Source: Alviniconcha marisindica | Taxonomy: Eukaryota > Mollusca > Gastropoda > Provannidae | Assembly (NCBI GenBank): GCA_018857735.1 | Contig: JABMCL010001219.1 | Coordinates: 186,001-250,000 of the forward strand | DNA: 64,000 nt | Direction: 5' to 3' | Shown here: piece by piece, positions 43,446-55,575 of the stretch | Numbering within the stretch: position 1 is the first letter of the stretch | Layout of the letters: the number at the start of each line of letters is the position of its first letter | The notes under the pieces: model-generated | What the model was told of the DNA's origin: nothing | The model's input: the letters and a program-made list of their open reading frames with translations, nothing else | Database searches by the model: none | Made by a program: the position numbers and the translations under genes

Positions 43446-45329
43446 TCAGTGTTCAAATTTCAGCAATTTTCATCTTCTACCATGACAAATCCCAATCCAG
43501 ATCATCATTCAGAGAGAGGGAGAGATGATGATGGGTTTTATGTTTTTATTACACAAGGATTTTGTTTGGTATTTGTTGTAGTTTGTGTGTGTGTGTGTGT
43601 TGTTGTTGTTGTTGTTTTTTGTCCAGCTTTGCCTTGGAAATTGATGTAGTGATGAGATCCTGACATTGATGCTAAAAGTAAAAATTAATCCAAATCCTTT
43701 TCAGTAGCTCATGACGCAATCATTGTATAAGTTAATCATCAGGTTTTGATCATTTCAGTCCCGTTTTCCTTTGCAAAATGTACATTGTCAATAATAAAAT
43801 GATGGCATCTTTGATGCATGTTTACCGCTTCCCTTTTTCTGTCCTCCCCATCTGTTGATGTGTGCATGTGCATACTTGATTGCCTGCATAATGTTTGGTT
43901 TTGCTCCAGTATGTTTTAATGCCAAACATGTTTTCCTTCACTCGCTCACTTGGATACACACTACCAAATCACAGATAATGACAGCTAAGTTGAATTATGT
44001 ATTGTCGCCTCATTTCTGTTTTTGTTTTGTTTTTTGAACACCATAGAAGTCCAATAATAGCAATCAATTACTTTTAGCACACAAATTGTATGGAGCTGTA
44101 GGCATTTGAAATGAAACTACCTTGACATGAAAATAAACAGTATAATGTGACACTTCCATTTGTGTGTTATGTACTTGTTTTGAACAGTGTAAAAATCAAG
44201 TAAACAAGTCATTACATCCGGTTGGTATGGAGCTGAAAAAAACCTGTTGTTGCTGACTTTTCCATTTCATACCTTATTTGACCATAGACTGGTAATGCAT
44301 TATTTTATGAGCCAGTGTCACATAAAAATGTTTTGCTAACTTTAATTTTCAAGTCAAGATCACTATGTGGGCTCATACAATCAAAATATTATCATTTCTA
44401 CTTTGTCTTTCAGCACTTTGCAGCCAAACTTGATGGTACATCATCATAAGCCAGAGTACCTTGTCTTGCAAGGTCACAGTGGTGGTTCAACATGTCACTG
44501 AATGTTTGTCAAGCTTATATTTTTTATACTACTGATCTTTGCACACAAACTAAGTGTGTTGATATCTGAAATAACAAGATCTAATGCAAACATAGACAGT
44601 GACAGTGACTTGCATGGGGTGGGAGGGGAGGGGGGGTTATGTTGCCATGCAAGGTGACAAACTATGCTGACATCCTATATATGGGGGGGTGAATGTGTTC
44701 GTATACATGTGCCTGTGTATGTGAGTGTGCATGTATGTGTGAGCACATTTGTGTACATATGTGTGTGTAATACTAATAATAATCACATTCATTTACAATG
44801 CACTCTTCAAAATAATTGTTATGGGATGTTGCATTAAAAAAAGAATATATATAGGTTACAGTTCCTTTAAAATACAGAAGCAAAGCTCCTAAGGTCACAT
44901 CTTTTACAACTCGTACATGTATTTTTCCATTCCTGTTCTATTACAAGGTTTTATGTGCACATCACATAAAATCATGTCATGCATAGTAAATAACACCAGA
45001 CCTTGTCTGATACATAATAAATGAAGTTATGATGACATTCTCTGTGTCTTTCCAAATGTCTCATTCTGGGCATTTTGACCCATGCAGTAAAATACTAAAG
45101 CGGAAATACAATGTTTTAACAGAGAGCTCTTCGTCAGGATTTTTTTTTTTTAATCATTACTGACCCAGAAGGTAGACAAAAGAAGAAACAGACCAGAAGA
45201 AGACAGTTACTAAAATTAAAAATGAAGGAACAGTAATCTGTAAAAACAAAAAAAACAAAAAACAAAAACAAAGTTTTTACCCAGATCACAACCTTTAAAT
45301 TTGATCATGATAATGAAATCCAAACCAAT
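43446..45329. other. Intergenic AT-rich DNA
   Basis: GT and TTG runs near 43590-43620, a phrase near 44250-44290 shared with 11200-11245, G runs near 44620-44640, and GT-rich sequence at 44690-44770. No conserved frame. Confidence 0.5.
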
Positions 45330-45890
45330 TAAAACATCTTGCTGAAAATCTATATTATCAGTGATCAAACCATTGAACAAGTTGGGTCATACAAGTATTT
45401 GGGTATTCACACTGACAGCAAATTCAGCTGGAGCATACATGTTGAAGATGTGTGCTCCTGGGCCCAGAAGTGTCTCTTCCTTCAGCGACTCGGTGCATTG
45501 GCGTTAGTACAAACATATTGCTGTTCTGTTGTGCTACCACTGGAAGCATGATTAGATATCTTTCTATGGAAACCTGTCAGGTCAGTCTAAATCACAACTC
45601 CTGTGCATCACAAGCACTTCTTCAAAAATAGTAGGCTGTACTCTCTCTCCTTCACTCCAGGAAATCTGAACAGACCCTAGTCCAACAAGCACAAAAGATT
45701 TGCTCTGATGCTATACATGTCCTTCACTCATAATATCAACAGCTTCCCTCAGGAAAACATTACTGAATCCCAAAGTGCAGACTCAAAGCTACAAATAATC
45801 TTTCATTCCACTCTTGATCAAAGAATGCACATGCAGAGTCAGTATTCTGCCCCAGGAATGCGCAGCTAGATCAACTGCCTGTCACAGGTC
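45330..45890 (+). pseudogene. Non-LTR reverse transcriptase C-terminal fragment
   Basis: The frame from 45339 gives 'TIEQVGSYKYLGIHTDSKF' and 'HVEDVCSWAQKCLFLQRL', the thumb and connection region of a non-LTR reverse transcriptase. It is followed in shifted frames by a decayed terminal part near 45600-45840. The catalytic palm is absent. The 'Q.YKYLGI.ID.KF.W..H' wording differs from the L2-like copies, suggesting another family. Confidence 0.78.
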
Positions 45891-45899
45891 TTTCATGCT

Positions 45900-46180
45900 G
45901 TTTTCTGGTGACTGTGTATACAACATGTGTGTTCATGAGAGTGTGTTGCTGTTGTTGTTGTGCATGTGTCATCACAGAAAAGCGGTCAGTTGCAGCTGTG
46001 CATGTGTGTATGTATGTATGCATGTGTGTATGCACTCATGCGCGTGTGTGTGGGTGTGTACATGTACGCCAGCATGCCTTGCACTCTCATGCCTGTGTGT
46101 GTGCGCCTGCATGTGTGAGTGCATGCATGCACGTGTATGTGTGCATGTTATGTTGTTATTAACTTGTTTTTAGCTATAAT
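45900..46180. repeat. TGTGTGTATG-rich simple sequence
   Basis: Imperfect 'tgtgtgtatgcatg' repeats. Overlapping open frames rich in Cys/Val/His are by-products of this composition. Confidence 0.8.
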
Positions 46181-46640
46181 TGTAATTTGTTTAAACATTA
46201 ATATATATCTATATATCTTGCAATGAATTATATGGTCAATTTGAATTTTATTTATTTACATGTTGCATTGATGGTAGTTTTCAAAGCAAATGTTTATAAG
46301 GACAATAAATTATTGTTTTATGAATGAGCCCATATTAAAAATGTTGATCAAATCCATTAATGCACCAACTATCAAAGTGTAGTACATACCTAAAGACAAG
46401 CACTTTGTGGTGATCATTTTTATGCATTTTACAACCATACAAAGTTTACACTTGAATGAACAAGAATTTACAATTTAAATTATGGTATCTTTCTAATGCC
46501 CTCAAGGTCATCTAAAATGGTGTAACAGATAAACCTCAACAGTGGTCATAACATAATATTACAAAAATTTAAAGGCACTGCTAAGTGTCCAAAATAGAAA
46601 ATTGAAAGTAACTGTTCAAGTTCTTGTTCATCAAGAAATA
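46181..46640. other. Intergenic AT-rich DNA
   Basis: No recognisable element or frame. Confidence 0.5.
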
Positions 46641-46765
46641 GGGACACATGGGTGAGGATAGCTCATTTGGTAGAGCATCATATTGAAGAGCCAGGAACAA
46701 TACTAAAATGGGATCGAGTCCCTGGTGCAGCAAGGGATTTTTCTCCCAGTCATCTTCCAGTGCTG
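46641..46765 (+). mobile_element. tRNA-derived SINE head
   Basis: An A-box-like 'tagctcatttggtagagc' (from 46659) and a B-box-like 'ggatcgagtcc' (46711-46721, one base off consensus) stand at tRNA spacing. They are followed by 'gggatttttctcccagtc' and 'agtgctgactc', which parallel the sequence after the head of the SINE at 14413. It is a related, diverged family member and not a functional tRNA. Confidence 0.65.
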
Positions 46766-46907
46766 ACTCTGTTACAGTGTCCATACAGCCTTTGTATGCA
46801 GTCACATTATCAACATCTGTATGCATGTTAAAATCTGAAACACTGGCAGCCACACACAAAAATACTGCACACACATGACTGAGTTTAATGCCCTGACAGG
46901 CATTATC

Positions 46908-46994
46908 CAAACACATAAAAGGTTCAAAACAATGCTACGTATTAGGACAAAACACAACATGCAAATCCCCTTTATCAAGCTACAAAATGACACT
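46908..46994 (-). repeat. Dispersed repeat with hammerhead-like core, copy B
   Basis: The minus strand reads 'tcattttgtagcttgataaa', 'ggggatttgcatgttgtgtt', 'ttgtcctaatacgtagca', 'gaaccttttatgtgtttgga'. It is collinear with 20881-20988, although the CCCC half of the hairpin is lost. Confidence 0.55.
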
Positions 46995-47419
46995 TAATAA
47001 TTAAACAGTAAAAAATGATGCAAAATGAGATGGAAAACTAATCCACTGATCTTTTTTTGGTTGAACTATGTCCAGTGCTTGGAAGAATCAAGTCAGGCAG
47101 GCACCTGACAGGCATTGTTTATCAGCTCTTCTGGTTTTTCTCTTTTTTCCACTATTTTCATTAATTAGTGTGATTGATCAGCGTTATTCCTCCCGATGTG
47201 GCTGACACTGGTGCAAATTGTGTGCCATATTTCCTCTGGAAGTATGTCCTGTTGGACTGTTTTTCTCTGCGCATTGTTTGTGCTTACTGCACTGCCTTTT
47301 GTCCAACCGGTCAGCTCAAGAAAAAGTTCTCACAGGCTTTGTGTCATAACTCTACAGCCAACAGCCATGCCTTGCACAGTGGACTTGTTGATTGTCCTTG
47401 GCAATTTTAGCATACCATT
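46995..47419. other. Intergenic, no clear element
   Basis: Open frames at 47174-47410 show no conserved motif. It may be the decayed upstream part of the reverse transcriptase fragment that follows. Confidence 0.4.
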
Positions 47420-48290
47420 TGACTGCTCTCTGATGACATTCAGCAACTCAACTCTTGCCATCCACATCATATTGAGGCCACTGCCTTGGAATTACATTTC
47501 TGAAGTTATGGATGCACTGCAATAAGCTGAAGCTTAATGATGAAAAAAGAAAAGAAAAAACATGTCTATTGTGACTAAGTCAGACTGAACCAAGCTCCCT
47601 GACCCTGCACACACTTCTGTTCAGGTTGGCAACTCTGTCATTCCTTTTGCTACCAATGCAAGAAATCAGGGTTTCACAGTTTCTTCAAATGCAATCATGG
47701 ACAAGAATGTCGCAAACATTTGCAGGTCTGCATACACTGAACTGTGGTGCATAAGCAACATCCACCACCTTCTGACAGTTGAAGCAACCAAAACTCTTGT
47801 GAGTGCCTTCATTCCATCAAAGCTAGACTACTGCAAGTCTGTCTTCTGGCTCCCCTCAATACATTCTTTTCATGACACCTTACAAACCGCACTCAGTCTG
47901 TCAGTATCCATTGCCACACCTCTGAGCCAGCTCCCATCTCATTCACTGATTCAGTGTTCCACAAGAATCAGTACTTGGACCTCTTTGTTCTTTACATAGC
48001 TTTTCTTTCCACTGTCACAGAAAAGCATTCAATCCTCCACCACTCATATGCCAATGGCTCAACTCCAGAAATTTGTGGCCCCCTCATCAGATCCCACATC
48101 TCCTCCTCTCCATGCAGAAATGTATTGATGACCTCAAAACCTCGATGACAGTGAACAAACTCAACAACAAACTCAGACTTCCCTCTGGTAGAAATGCTAG
48201 ATCTCCTTCCAAGGCTCTATGACTATAGGCAGTGCATATGTTCTCATGTCTGTCAAAAACCTTGGTGTTACACTTGATTGTGAAATTAAA
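47420..48290 (+). pseudogene. L2/CR1-like reverse transcriptase fragments, rearranged
   Basis: The first part (47420-47900) is thumb to C-terminus: '.KLKLND.K', 'VGNSVIPFATNARNQGFTVS', 'DKNVANICRSAYTELW.IS', 'LLTVEATKTLVSAFIPSKLDY'. The second part (47925-48290) is an earlier palm region of the same family, 'LFVLYIAFLSTVTEKHSILH' then '.KNLGVTLD', homologous to 3391-3800. C-terminal sequence therefore precedes core sequence, which means two insertions side by side or an internal rearrangement. Both are full of stops. Confidence 0.83.
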
Positions 48291-48519
48291 AAATTACCCA
48301 GTACCAGACTGTCTTGCAAGTTTACCTCAGGAGCTGCCACAAACTTGGGTACTGTTGTTTTGCAACTATGTTGTGTCAAGCTTATTAAATGCCAGTCTTT
48401 TAAAAATCTGAAACAAGAATGACTGCTAGTGTTTGCACTTATTATCAGTGTATGGATGGCATATAATTATGTATTGGTAAAATACAGTGCTTTATCCACC
48501 ATGAGCATGATGTACAAGT

Positions 48520-48580
48520 TATAACTTTGTGTTTTGTCCTAATAAATAGCGTTCTTTTGAACCTTTTATGTATTTGGATC
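48520..48580 (+). repeat. Dispersed repeat, copy C (3' part)
   Basis: 'tttgtgttttgtcctaataa', 'gcgttcttttgaacctttta' and 'tgtatttgga' match copies A and B (20881, 46908). Confidence 0.7.
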
Positions 48581-48639
48581 TTCTCCTTTCAATATAACAC
48601 TCACATTCATTTTCAATATCCCTGCAGAGAAGGGTGGGA

Positions 48640-49640
48640 CTTCTTGGTGGCAGAGGCAGCAAGCATCAACTGGCAATACATTTGTAAGTCATACACACTT
48701 TGTGAAATCTTCCATCATGGAGATGCATGAATTTTTCCTTTCCTAAATGGGTGAAAAAGGAAGAGCGTTTCCACTAGTAGTCGAGGAAACCCTAGTGAAG
48801 GAAGGGTTTGACACATTGGACACCTTACTAGTCACTAAGGCCAGTGAATTGGAAACCCTAAAACCTGGTCACAACCACCTGGTGACAGTCTGGGCAGCAG
48901 TGACCCAGCTTCCACCAGTTCCTTGGAGGGGGACCCCTGTGACAGGGTGGAATTGGTCCAGAGGCAACAGCAGCTCCAGCTAGACCCCTCACTGAATTAC
49001 TGGGCCAGCTGAAGATCACTGGGGAGAGCCCCCCAGTGCAGCATGGTGACAGAGTGACCACTACATACTGTCGATTTCATCTCATTAGCGATCCTAGTCA
49101 AATTAGAGGAGGCAGGGGAGTGACTATCAAAAGGAACTCTAAACCAAAGCTGGGGAAAGTGTCTCCCTCCCTCTGGATTGTGACAAACAGCTGCATTATG
49201 GCAACCCTCCTTGCCAGCTGCGGACTTGGTCCTCAACATCAAAGCATACATCAAGTACACATAAATGATCAGCGAATTGGGCAGCTGATGCACTTGGCAG
49301 AGTGTACGAGCTTTGACGATGAATGTTGGCAACAACAGGCAGCCAGCAGGTTTCCCTGGGGGACAGACGCACATCCTCTGGGATCATGTGCTGCAGCCAA
49401 ACCCACCACAGCACAAGCAGTTTGGTAACAGTTTCAATAGTGGCAGCAGCAACAGGCGACAGTGTCTGATTGGACCTCAAGGGAAGGCGGCATGCATGCA
49501 ATTCAACAGAGGTGCCTGCACCTTCAGTACCTATTGCATGTTTGGGCATGTGTGTTCCACTTACACCAAGGAACACCTGGCCCATGACTATATGATTTGG
49601 TGGCTTGAATGTGAAAAGCAAAAATGTTCTGAATAACGTG
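48640..49640 (+). pseudogene. Gag-like remnant with a Cys/His zinc-binding cluster
   Basis: Several frames join into a gag-like protein. 48747-48983 has 'VKEGFDTLDTLLVTKASELE', a helical segment like the N-terminal region of some tyrosine-recombinase retroelement gags. 49036-49428 has a middle part ('MATLLASCGLGPQHQSIHQ'), and near 49340 'QQAASRFPWGTD'. 49313-49636 ends with a C-x9-C-x5-C-x5-C-like cluster ('CMQFNRGACTFSTYCMFGHV' and a further Cys/His), which resembles 'C..FN.G.C....C.F.H.C' fingers of Ngaro/DIRS-type gag or CCCH domains. No reverse transcriptase follows. At least three frameshifts. It could instead be part of a DNA transposon. The assignment is tentative. Confidence 0.5.
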
Positions 49641-50809
49641 GTGAATGTGTGTGGCAAGGTTGTGGGTGAAAGACAAGAACACTTAAGTCAGTTGTATGAA
49701 CGACATGTGGTATGGAAGGCTAGGGTGATTGTGGATGACAACAGCCATGCAATGTTATCTCATAGTTAAATGTTATGAGATTATTCCATCTGGTAGACAA
49801 TTTCACATACTGAAATCTAATACAGTCAATATAATTTCTGAACAGATAAATCCATTCAAATGCCAGAGCAGTGTGTGTGTGTGTGTGTGTGTAAATTACT
49901 AGTTTGTTTAATATGTAACTTTTGTATTTTCAAAACTGTTCTGAGTTCTAAAATATGTTATTGTGTACTGTGATGTGGTTAATGTTCAGCCACATTTTAA
50001 TTTCTCAAATGAGATAATAATCTTGAATGGCAATGACTGGGAGCAGCAGGGGAGCCCAAGCATAGAAATCCCAGCAGTGGACCGTTACCCCCTAGGTAAG
50101 CCCTATGTACCACAGCCACCACAGGACCCCCATAATCATCAATTCTTAGCTAATCAGCCTGGCTTTAGTTCTTTTAGCTCTAAACGGAGAATGTGGGAAT
50201 GTGAGCTCACTGTAGATAAAGTCATTTTTATTAGATGGTGTTTGGGATGGCTTCCACATTCTTAACAATGACATCACAGTAACCAATGAGAAAGAAAAAA
50301 ATCATAAGTCAGCTGTGCAGTAAACAAGGCCATAGAAAAGGAGTTAGTTGACCAAATTAACCATTAAAGCTGAAATGGGAAGTGTCAAGATACCATGCAA
50401 AAACATTCTCAGCCAATACGAAACAGACATATCAGATGCATTTGAACTCATATCTAACTTTTGTAACCTCATGGACACAGTGCCAGTACCAGCCTCAGAA
50501 CAGATTGTGGTGTTCTATGCCAAAAGTTTAAAGAAAGGCTAGTTCTGTGTGGCAGTACTTAAACATCATACATGTATTGAATCTAGAATGTGGTGTACCT
50601 CACCCTGAAAGGCACAGAGAAAGTAAAAGGCTGCATGCCCCATCAGAAAACACCCATCATCCCTGAACAGTTGCTTTTGATTAAATGTGGATGCAACTTG
50701 TTGTGTGCCAAAAACACGGTGTTCTGGGCAGCTTGTTAGGTTTTGTTATTAGTAATAGTACATCAGCACACCTATTTTGGCTGCAAAGATCAGTAGTACA
50801 GAAAATATA
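49641..50809. other. Intergenic, possible decayed element body
   Basis: GT run near 49870-49892. The frame at 49963-50265 ('IPAVDRYPLGKPYVPQPPQD') and another at 50348-50542 ('IPCKNILSQYETDISDAFEL') look protein-like in composition but match no family I know. They may continue the element whose gag-like part ends at 49640. Confidence 0.4.
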
Positions 50810-51610
50810 GGACTGACAAATATTCAGTGACTTGTTGAACCGTCATTATGAACTTGACTTTGAACAAAGCAATCTGCAATCTTTTCACAAGGCATTCTGG
50901 CTTATGATGGTGTCCCATCAAACTGAGTTTGGCTGTAAAGGGATCACCAGTGCTGAAGATCCAATAAAAATGATATGACCCCCACACTGTGACCTTGACC
51001 TTGCAAAGCATTTTTCACATGACATTGGCTCACAATGATGCATTTCCATACTATGTTTGGCTGCAAGAGGCTATATTATTCAGAAGATATCACCTGATAT
51101 CAATGACATTTTGAACCTTTGCTGTGACCCTGACCTTGACCTTGAACACAGCAAAGCACACATTCCATACAACATTGGATGACTGCAATTCATGCTGATG
51201 TATCACAGTACCAAGTTCAGTTACTAAAGTTTCAGCAGTTCAGAAGGTACCATCCAGACAAAAAATTGAATTTTGAACCATTACTGTGACTTTGACCTTT
51301 TACACAATAGCACATTTTCAAAGTATGTTTTGGCTTATGGTGGTCTACCAACAATACAAACTAAGTTTGGTAAAAACAAAACAAAAAAACAACATCAGTT
51401 CATTGATATAGTTGAAAGTCATATTGTGATTATATAAGCCCTTATTGTGACCTTGACCTTGAAGATAGCATCCCAATTCTTGTGCATGACACACCAGCTC
51501 AGGATGATGCACTACCATAATTATCAGGTTTGGATACAAAAGTTTGAACTGTTCAGAGGATACCTTCTGGACAAAGCCTGGTAGACAGATACACAAAGAG
51601 ATGGACACAA
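50810..51610. repeat. GACCTTGAC repeat field
   Basis: Imperfect units of about 150-190 bases. Each has 'gtgaccttgaccttgaa'-like text, a 'catgacattggctcac..tgatgca' zone and 'tttggctgcaag.g.t...cagaagata'. GACCTTGAC or one-base variants occur near 50992, 51130, 51290 and 51450. This fits a widespread degenerate molluscan repeat. The reverse complement contains TCAAGGTCA, the extended half-site bound by ERR/SF-1-type nuclear receptors. Confidence 0.75.
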
Positions 51611-52263
51611 GGACATGGCGATTCCAGTATACCCCACCCTCCAGCATTTTTATGCGGAGTACAACAAAACCTAAAAGAGGTCTGAAAGAGAGCTTCACAT
51701 GTTTCGAAAATGCTATGAAACAACAAAAAGGCATGAAAAGTGTTGTGAAAGTCTAGCGAATATCAGAACACTGTGCTGATAGTATTTTTTACAGTATTTT
51801 GTCAGCAATGTTGAATATCTTAGGATATCGACAAAGTAAGCATTTTTTACTTTGGCAGACCCCAGAAATGGATTCAGCAAACCCAATTCCTTTAGAAAAC
51901 ATTCTCTGACAGCTTCTACCTCAAAATGCCTTGGGGTGTTTGATTTTCTGAAATTTGTCCTAGTGTCCCAATGATGCTCTGTCACATGACTGCTGTTGTT
52001 GCTATGTTTATTGCACTGGGCCCCACACACCCCAAGTCGCAGCCTTCCTCATTAAGAATCAGATTTCAATAAGCGCCGTTCAAGCACTTACTGCTTCTGC
52101 CATGGGAGACTACTCCAGTCATAGCTTTCACACCTGTGGTGTGCCTGGGGAGATAGGATGATGGGAGATTGGCAAATTATTGTCTACCTGCAGTACCTGG
52201 ATCAATTACCCTAGAATGTTACAGATCAGTATAGACTCCTTGTCAAACAGATTAGACCAGAAA
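51611..52263. other. Intergenic, no gene recognised
   Basis: No conserved frame or named repeat between the GACCTTGAC field and the TIR element. Confidence 0.5.
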
Positions 52264-52762
52264 CCCAGTAAACATGCTGGATCCAATCTGCATCCAGGGT
52301 GGATTGGCTGGGAAGCATTGGCCAGAAGTGGGCTGGATGACTCTTACACACTGGCTTGCTTCCGGACTGGATCCATTTGGCCAAAACATAGCACAATCAG
52401 CCAGAACTAAATCGGATCCAGGCTGGTTTTGTATAATATTATCCAGGACATCTGTGGAAGAATGCAACTGAGCCTGAAAATGGGAAACAGCAGCAGGCTG
52501 TTTTGTGTCCTGCCAGAAACTGGGCCCGATGATTCCTGCACACCAGCTTGCTTTCAGACCAGATGAGTTTAACCAAACCCTGGCCAGGCCATCCAGATCA
52601 GATCCAGGCCGGTTTTGCAAGTATGGCCCATGCCTTCTTTTGAAAAACGGAACTGAAAAGGATGCAGGAAGTCGGATCCGGCATATACAATACAGCCCGA
52701 TTCTGGCTGAACCCTGGCCATAACCAAAACGCTTCCAGATCAGATCTTGCATGTTTACTGGG
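52264..52762. mobile_element. Non-autonomous element with 14-base terminal inverted repeats
   Basis: The left end 'cccagtaaacatgc' (52264-52277) is perfectly repeated in reverse at 52749-52762, and inner sequence ('ggatccaatctg' / 'agatctgatctg' inverted) continues the symmetry. The 499-base body has no transposase. It contains two diverged copies of a segment of about 95 bases at about 52346-52440 and 52529-52622 (period 183). AA flanks both ends, a possible 2-base target duplication. Superfamily not assigned. Confidence 0.82.
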
Positions 52763-54939
52763 AACCTACTGCATGTCCACCAACAATCTGGGCAAGGGTC
52801 CTTTTATTCCCTTGGTTGGGGAAATCCACTGACAATAGTTACTCAAAGGACTGCAAAATATATGAAGATGCATTGTCTGTCAGTTCTTGACTATGTGGAA
52901 TAAAATGCCCCTGTTACTACCCAATTCAGAGATGAATCATGTGTTATAACAAGGAATAAAAGTTGGAGGCTGGTATGAAGGATGCGAGAGATGATGTGAA
53001 AAACAGAGAGTGAGCCTGTGTGCATGTGTGAGTGAGTGTATGGATGGAGATGGGGAGGGGCGGGGGGGGGGGGGGGGGGGGGGGGGGGTTGACGAGAGGA
53101 ACTTAAAAAAAACCCTGTAACTACAGTCACCTCAGGATGAATCACACACTCAAAATTCTTTTATACCACTTCCAGTCACAAGTTACTAAATCACAATTAA
53201 AAAGCCAGCTCAGAATTCTGGATACAACACAGTCAACAGTATACACAACCAAGTCAAACAGTCATTAACAACAAGCATATGTCAGTATTTACATTTTCCT
53301 TATCTAAAACTGACCGAAGTATTTTTAGACTTCTTCAAAAGTTCAGTTCAAAATCAAAACACAAGTAATAATAATCACAATGGGTACGTGTGTAGTGGTA
53401 TGATAGCGTGTGCCTGTGGTAATGACAATGTATGAGCGAATGGTCAGTTGAATGTGAATGTGTTTGCATGCAACTGGATCAGTGAATGGTCAGTGGATTG
53501 AATAACTGTGATTGTGTTACATGTGTTCTGAGCAACATGGGTTGAAAACTGAGCTATTCTCAGTAGACCATGTGGTATATATACAACTATAAGAGTGTGT
53601 GCGTGTGAGAGAGAGAAGAAAACATGAGAGAAGACGTGAGAGAGAGAAAAGACAGGAAGATGGAGACACAAATAAAAAGCTTTCAGCACTGAAGATTGCT
53701 TTCAGCTTTGACTTGCCTGAATGAATCGAAAGCACACCAACACTACTGCAACCAGTATGTTAATCTGCAGATGTTCTTTAGTTCTACACTCATGCCATCT
53801 GTGATGTAAAATCCAGGCATGGGAATTGATCTGAAGGAAAAACTCTGAAATCCCCTTGTTGCATCTAAACCAAAAGTTAGGTCCTGCGACATATGCAATC
53901 AAGATCAAGAACTGCAGCATCACGAAACCGCATGCTGATGCGTTCCAGGCTTCTTCATCTCCTCACAAACTTTCACTTCCAGTGCAACTGGTCTTCTTCT
54001 TTCATAAAGTGACCATCATACTGAAAAGTCTGTCATTGTTTGGGGTTGCGGAGCAGTTTATTAATTAATAAAAAACAAATTTAAACTAAACGTACAAACA
54101 AATGGAGTTTGAGTGTCCCAGCAGCTTTTTTTTAACATCTCTAACTGACTAGACCAATCCGGCTGCCGTTTACTAATATCCACTCCCATTTACTGGCACA
54201 GCTACAATCATTGAACTTTTCACTATAGTTTACTCAAATGACCGATTTCAAAACATTTGGAACATTCGCTTTTTCTCAGCCAAACAAGATGTATAAGCGT
54301 GTAAGAATGACTGCGTTCAAGCCGTAACAGCTTAGTTCACAATTAAGCGACTAAAATGGGTGATCGCCGCATGTGAACTGTTTTGCTGGTATTCAGTGCA
54401 GCACTAAAACTGATGCTCCTGTTGTTGTTTTTTGTTGTTTTTGTACCCCTGATTTCTTTTCCCCGTGGACAATTTTTTCTCTCCATGGACAGTCAGTTTC
54501 ACAGCCGTGGAAATTTGCATTTTTATGGACAATTCCCATGCCTGAAAATCAAAGATTTCTGGCAGAAGTAGAAAATAAGATTTGACTGCCACAGACAGAG
54601 ATGGTAGCGGGTTTCGAGACTGGAAATCTAGAAGATGAGGACAGCCTCTGTTTTGTTGTTGATTGGTTTTAATTTTCAAGCATTCAGCTTTCCACTAATC
54701 TCATAATTTGTGCTATACAAACATAAAACAGCCCTTTGGTTTTGACCACCCAGTTCTTACAACTTAATGATGGGAACTGCCTCGCCAAAAATAAGAGGAA
54801 CAAAAAAATCTAAGCTGGAAGTTAAGTGGGGGGAAGTAGTAGTCAAGGAGAGAACTAGTCAAACCACTATGTTTTATTGATCAAACTTAAACATACTTTG
54901 TATACCACATGTCTCTTCTATGCAGTCAATGCTGATATG
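52763..54939. other. Intergenic, no gene recognised
   Basis: It contains a G run of 27 at 53062-53088 and GA-rich sequence near 53600-53660. Open frames here are short and low in complexity. Confidence 0.5.
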
Positions 54940-55330
54940 ATGTGAGCATGTGAACCCGATCCATTTCCTACCTCTCTTTTACTTGAATGCCTTGACTTTT
55001 TGTTACCTTGCATTACTGCTGTATTCAACAACTTGGTATCTGGTGTTTTCCCATCTGCTGCAAGTCTGCTCTAGTTAATCCCCTTTTGAAAAAGATGTCA
55101 CTTGACCCCAATGACTTAAAGAACTACCATCCTGTGTCAAATTTATCTTTTCTGTCAAAAGTCTTAGAATCATTCTATCTCAGCTAAATGAACACCTGAA
55201 CAGCCTTCTCAGTCCTCTCCAGTCAGCCTACAGACCCAGCCACAGCACTGAAACTGTCCTGCTCAGGATTGTTAATGACCTTCTAACAGCTACAGACAAC
55301 GAGAAGATATGCCATCTTGACACAATCTAG
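54940..55330 (+). pseudogene. L2-like reverse transcriptase N-terminal fragment
   Basis: In shifting frames the text reads 'CEPDPFPTSLL.ECLD.LLP', 'CITAVFNNLVSGVFPSA', then 'LTPMT'/'DLKNYHPVSNLSFLSKVLE' and 'LNEHLNSLLSPLQSAYRPSH', followed by 'LLRIVNDLLTATDNEK'. This is the fingers region of a non-LTR reverse transcriptase, of the kind whose later parts are at 47420-48290 and 56283-57350. It ends abruptly near 55330 before the catalytic palm. Confidence 0.82.
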
Positions 55331-55533
55331 GACATTATTAATATGGCATTGTCACTGTAGCCCTCCTGTGATCAGTACCCACTGTTTACATTGTACCAAA
55401 CTCTGACCATAGGCCCTTCATGTGCATGCAGAATGGATCTTCTTCAGAATGTCTTGCAACTTTGAGTTGGAGTACACCAAAGAAGAGTTATGGGACACTT
55501 TTGAGAGCGAGAGCAAAATGGACTCTAACACAG

Positions 55534-55575
<42 letters not shown>

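Noticed and set aside
45814..46173. Cys-rich open frames that could suggest a small secreted protein
   Set aside because: They come from TGTGTGTATG simple sequence, with no stable cysteine spacing independent of the repeat.
46654..46725. A second tRNA gene
   Set aside because: The B box is off consensus and the cloverleaf is incomplete. The sequence after it resembles that following the SINE head at 14413.
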